DNA of 7,082 bases, taken from positions 1 through 7,082 of the forward strand of contig JAJYDP010000255.1 in NCBI GenBank assembly GCA_021777365.1, written 5' to 3'. Shown here in pieces: positions 4,750-7,082 of the stretch. The notes under the pieces are model-generated. The model saw only the letters and a list, made by a program, of their open reading frames with translations. It made no database searches and was not told the origin of the DNA. Every line of letters starts with the position of its first letter. Positions within the stretch are counted from its first letter, which is position 1. Made by a program: the position numbers and the translations under genes. Origin of the DNA: Chloroflexota bacterium (GTDB lineage: Bacteria > Chloroflexota > Limnocylindria > Limnocylindrales > CSP1-4).

Positions 4750-5331
4750 CTACACCAGCTCCGCGTGGCGTGAAAGGACAGTACCGGACTGGACCTTCCC
4801 GCAGTAAAGGCAATGGCCAGTCGGCGAGGGATGATGCGTCCCGTAGACACACGCCTTCCCGTCAAAGTGGCCCGTCAAAAGCGGTAGGCCGGTCCGAACC
4901 AGCCCCGCACGTTCTCGGCGTCGGCGGTGCGACAGAGCATCGCAAGTCGGGCACGACCGCCGAATACGAGGATCAGTATGACTACGTGGTCGGGGATCCC
5001 GAAACTCGTGACCATGGACACAGGAGAGCATCCGCGCGTGCTTCGCCGGAGCGCTATTGCCTCGCAGGGCATTTGCCCCTCGCGTAGCAACCGTCAAGTG
5101 ATCGAGATTGACGCAGGCCCTGTGCGGGTCACCCGGCCCGCCCGGGCAGACGAGCGGGTCGTGACAGAGATGGTCGAGCGTCAGTCCCTTAGGGATAGGC
5201 CCTCGTATCCGCTCCCAGAGAAGGCGCGTCGCGAGCTTCTGATGTTGCGTCGCTGGATCATAGCCAATCCCGTACCCCATACGGGTTAGGCGTCCGCGCC
5301 ACGGAATACAATCGCCCGCTGGTGCGTCCAC
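4750..5331 (-). CDS. HNH homing-type endonuclease with two extra zinc-ribbon motifs
   Basis: A 193-residue protein from the GTG at 5331. Near the N-terminus is DCIPWRG...GYG (7-21), then ATRLLWE (35-40), GPIPKGLTLDHLC (44-56), Cys62, Cys73 and NLDHL (75-79) with Asn87. This is the order seen in phage HNH_3-type endonucleases, where the LDH histidine and downstream Asn/His form the beta-beta-alpha metal site. A zinc-ribbon-like segment follows (Cys104, His106, Cys127, Cys130), common after this domain, then an additional one (Cys161, Cys174, Cys177). Such proteins nick or cut DNA and spread as free-standing homing endonucleases. An in-frame ATG at 5427 with SD GGAGAG would add 32 residues encoded by the structured leader. 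I prefer 5331 because the recognisable domain starts there and the leader is conserved as structure. GC content is visibly below that of the neighbours, suggesting transfer. Confidence 0.85.
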   Translation of the reverse strand: MDAPAGDCIPWRGRLTRMGYGIGYDPATQHQKLATRLLWERIRGPIPKGLTLDHLCHDPLVCPGGPGDPHRACVNLDHLTVATRGANALRGNSAPAKHARMLSCVHGHEFRDPRPRSHTDPRIRRSCPTCDALSHRRRRERAGLVRTGLPLLTGHFDGKACVYGTHHPSPTGHCLYCGKVQSGTVLSRHAELV

Positions 5332-5418
5332 GGATCTCACTCTCCCGTGTACGGCGCGACCCCGACGCGGAGTGAGCGCAGTCGGGGTCGCCGATATGGT
5401 AACGCCGCTCACTCCGGC
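5329..5418 (-). promoter_or_regulatory. Structured RNA leader of HNH gene: three hairpins with complementary 7-base loops
   Basis: Read on the minus strand. H1 (5418-5404) is a 4-bp stem GCCG/CGGC with loop GAGTGAG. A 12-base linker containing ATAT follows. H2 (5391-5356) is an 11-bp perfect stem, an unpaired T on the 5' side, three more pairs (GCG/CGC) and loop CTCACTC. After a 6-base linker, H3 (5349-5329) is a 5-bp stem CACGG/CCGTG enclosing an 11-base loop with GAGTGAG at its centre. The H2 loop is the exact reverse complement of the H1 loop and of the H3 heptamer. The last three bases of H3 are the candidate GTG start (5331), and the SD-like GGGAGAG sits inside H3. The same architecture with different sequence precedes the HNH gene at 2147. 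The fold is seen directly; the regulatory role is inferred. Confidence 0.75.
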
Positions 5419-5441
5419 TCCGTTCATTCTAGTCTCTCCGT

Positions 5442-7082
5442 TCACTGACGCGATAGTACGGCCCTGCTGGCATCGCCTTCCTTGGTGACCCGCAGAGTCC
5501 ACGGGAGCGCATCGGCAAAGTCGGTGTCATGCGACATGACCATGATCAGACCGTACTCCTCCGCGAGCGTAGAGATGGCCTCCAGCACCGCCTCCCGCTC
5601 CTGCTCGTCGCCGGGTGCTAAGGGCTCATCAAAGATAGCCGTCTGGACCTTCCGGCCGGTGCGCTCGGCCAGCAGTCCGGCGATCCCCAGCCGCAGCGCG
5701 AGGTCGACGCGGAACCGCTCCCCGCCCGACAGCAGCCCGTAGTCGCGCTCTCGACCGCCGATCTCCACCACCACGTCGAGCGTGTCCATGCTGCCGCCCG
5801 CGCGCTTCTCGCGGCTCGTCGAGAGGCGCAGCGTGAAGCCGCCGGGCAGCCGCTGCAGCGCCTCGTTGGCGTGCGCCTCGATGCGGGGGATGGCCTCCTC
5901 CACGATCAGCCGGGGGATGCCGTAGGGGTGCCACGCCTCGGCCAGCGCGGCGTACGACTGAGCGAGCCCCGACTGGCGTGCAGTCTCTGCCTGCGCCTCC
6001 TCCGCCTCGCGGGTCGCCTGCTCGGCCCGGTCCGTCTCGCGGGCCGTGACCGCCGCCTGCTCCCCCAGCCGACGCGCTGCGGCGGTAGCCTGCTCCGCGT
6101 CCGTCCGCAGCGCGTCGATCATCGCCTCTCGCGCGGCCAGCCGCTCTGCCTCCGGGCCGGACAGGGCCGCCAGCTCCGCCCGAGACGCGGCCTCCACCGC
6201 GGCGAGCGAGCCCAGCCGCTCGGTCGCGTCGGCGAGCGCCTGCCGCGCCTCCAGCCTGCGCTGGGACGCCGCCTGCACCGTCGCCGCGTGGACGGCGGCG
6301 TCTCGCTCGTACGCGTGCCACTCGTCCCGCAGCCGCTCCGCCTCCTCGCGCAGCGGCCCCACCCGAGGTGCGAACGCCTCGCCGGTCCGCACGCGCTCGG
6401 CGATGCTCGCCGTCCACTCCGCCGCCGCGATGAGCTGCTCGGCCGTCGGGATCGCGGCCAGCAGCGGACAGGCAGCGTAGACGCCGCGACCGCCGCAGGG
6501 AACCCCGGCTCGCGCCAACGCCATGTCGCGAACGCGAGCCTCGTCGTCCATCGCGCGCCGCAGGGCCTCTCGGTCTCCGCGTAGATCGGCAGACGCTGCC
6601 CGGGCGTCCTCCGCGTCGTCCTCCGCTGCGCGCAGCGCGCCGGCGTCGGGCCGGACAGGGGGGGCCGGATCGGGCTGGGCCGCGACGGAGCGCAGTCGCT
6701 CGCACTCAGCCTCCAGCCGCTCACGCTCCGTCGCGGCCCGCTCCGCCTCTGCCGCCAGCCGCGCTCGCTGCTCCTCGGCCGCCCGCAGTCCCGCCGTGGC
6801 GACCTCGGTCTCGCGCAGGGCACGCAGGCTGGCCGCCGCCTCCTCCCGCGCCACCACTGCCGCCGCTGCTTGCCGCAGGGCCGCCTGCCGATACTCCTCG
6901 GCGTGCTCGCCCTGCTCGGCCAGCAGCGCCCGGCGAGCCTCCGCCGTGGCAGCCGTCTCGCGCGCCTCGTCGCGGCGCCGCTTCGCCTCCTCGTGCCACG
7001 CGGGGTACGGGTCCTCCACCACGAGGTCCGACAGCAGCGCCATGCGCTCGGCCGGGCGCAGCCGCACGAACTCGTCGCTGCG
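5442..7082 (-). CDS. SbcC/Rad50-like SMC-type ATPase, C-terminal part (5' end outside window)
   Basis: The frame is open to the right edge, so the Walker A region lies outside; about 546 residues are visible. The first visible residues (SDEFVRLRPAERMALLSDL) match the segment after the Q-loop in SbcC/Rad50. Numbering from the in-frame GTG at 7067, a long Ala/Glu/Arg coiled coil covers about 25-380. It is split by a Pro-rich break (about 131-140) and a two-cysteine turn at Cys191 and Cys200, the likely zinc-hook apex. The C-terminal ATPase lobe has the ABC signature LSGGE (446-450), Walker B ending in Asp480-Glu481, a D-loop near 484-488 and the H-loop histidine at 513. Family members work with an SbcD/Mre11 nuclease on DNA ends; phage homologues include T4 gp46. 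The nuclease partner is not in view and may lie upstream. The C-terminus looks complete. The GTG at 7067 is internal, not the real start. Confidence 0.9.
   Translation of the reverse strand, partial: RSDEFVRLRPAERMALLSDLVVEDPYPAWHEEAKRRRDEARETAATAEARRALLAEQGEHAEEYRQAALRQAAAAVVAREEAAASLRALRETEVATAGLRAAEEQRARLAAEAERAATERERLEAECERLRSVAAQPDPAPPVRPDAGALRAAEDDAEDARAASADLRGDREALRRAMDDEARVRDMALARAGVPCGGRGVYAACPLLAAIPTAEQLIAAAEWTASIAERVRTGEAFAPRVGPLREEAERLRDEWHAYERDAAVHAATVQAASQRRLEARQALADATERLGSLAAVEAASRAELAALSGPEAERLAAREAMIDALRTDAEQATAAARRLGEQAAVTARETDRAEQATREAEEAQAETARQSGLAQSYAALAEAWHPYGIPRLIVEEAIPRIEAHANEALQRLPGGFTLRLSTSREKRAGGSMDTLDVVVEIGGRERDYGLLSGGERFRVDLALRLGIAGLLAERTGRKVQTAIFDEPLAPGDEQEREAVLEAISTLAEEYGLIMVMSHDTDFADALPWTLRVTKEGDASRAVLSRQ

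Noticed and set aside
4743..4759. Similarity between the 3' end of the second HNH unit (GCTGGTGTAGCAGTGAG on the coding strand) and hairpin 1 of the first leader (GCTGGACCTAGCAGCGAG)
   Set aside because: About 14 of 17 bases match with one gap, but it sits on a stop/start junction and is short; likely chance without more examples.
5629..6705. Long minus-strand frame overlapping the SbcC-like gene
   Set aside because: It is a low-complexity Arg/Gly/Ala product in a different frame from a clear ATPase with all its motifs.

Overview
The window is high-GC DNA (roughly two-thirds G+C by eye). Every supportable gene lies on the minus strand, so the operon reads from position 7082 down to 1. Genes are short and packed, and most junctions are 4-base ATGA or GTGA stop/start overlaps. 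The content is an SbcC/Rad50-type ATPase, an ASCH-domain protein, HNH nucleases and many small proteins of unknown function. This suggests the early or accessory region of a double-stranded DNA phage or prophage of a high-GC host (actinobacterial or Chloroflexota-like). The host is an inference; no structural phage gene is in view.

Layout in transcription order: the C-terminal three-quarters or so of an SbcC-like ATPase (7082-5442); a structured leader plus HNH endonuclease (5418-4750); three small coupled genes (4747-4072); an ASCH protein (4075-3695); a small HNH-like protein (3698-3336); a secreted RlpA-like double-psi beta-barrel protein (3339-2704); a second structured leader plus a different HNH endonuclease (2700-2147); a 206-residue protein of unknown function (2142-1522) ending in a strong stem-loop; a membrane-anchored four-cysteine protein (1489-1121); and a run of small unknown genes (1124-1) that includes a duplicated junction and a 15-codon micro-ORF. 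The last gene runs off the left edge. No gap over 300 bases lacks a gene. I see no tRNA, rRNA, CRISPR array or convincing promoter.

The most interesting signal is in the leaders of the two HNH genes. Each is about 90-100 bases and folds, on the coding strand, into three hairpins in the same order: a short one, a long one with an unpaired U three pairs below its loop, and a short one overlapping the start codon. In both, the middle 7-base loop is complementary to the 7-base loop sequences of both outer hairpins. The primary sequences of the two leaders are almost wholly different, so architecture and loop-loop complementarity are kept by compensating changes. The two HNH proteins are from different families. 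This looks like one structured RNA class travelling with phage homing-type endonucleases, perhaps a kissing-loop translational switch. I cannot match it to a named RNA family from memory.

The two HNH genes are visibly lower in GC than their neighbours and sit exactly between intact genes, as expected for mobile free-standing endonucleases inserted into a coupled operon.
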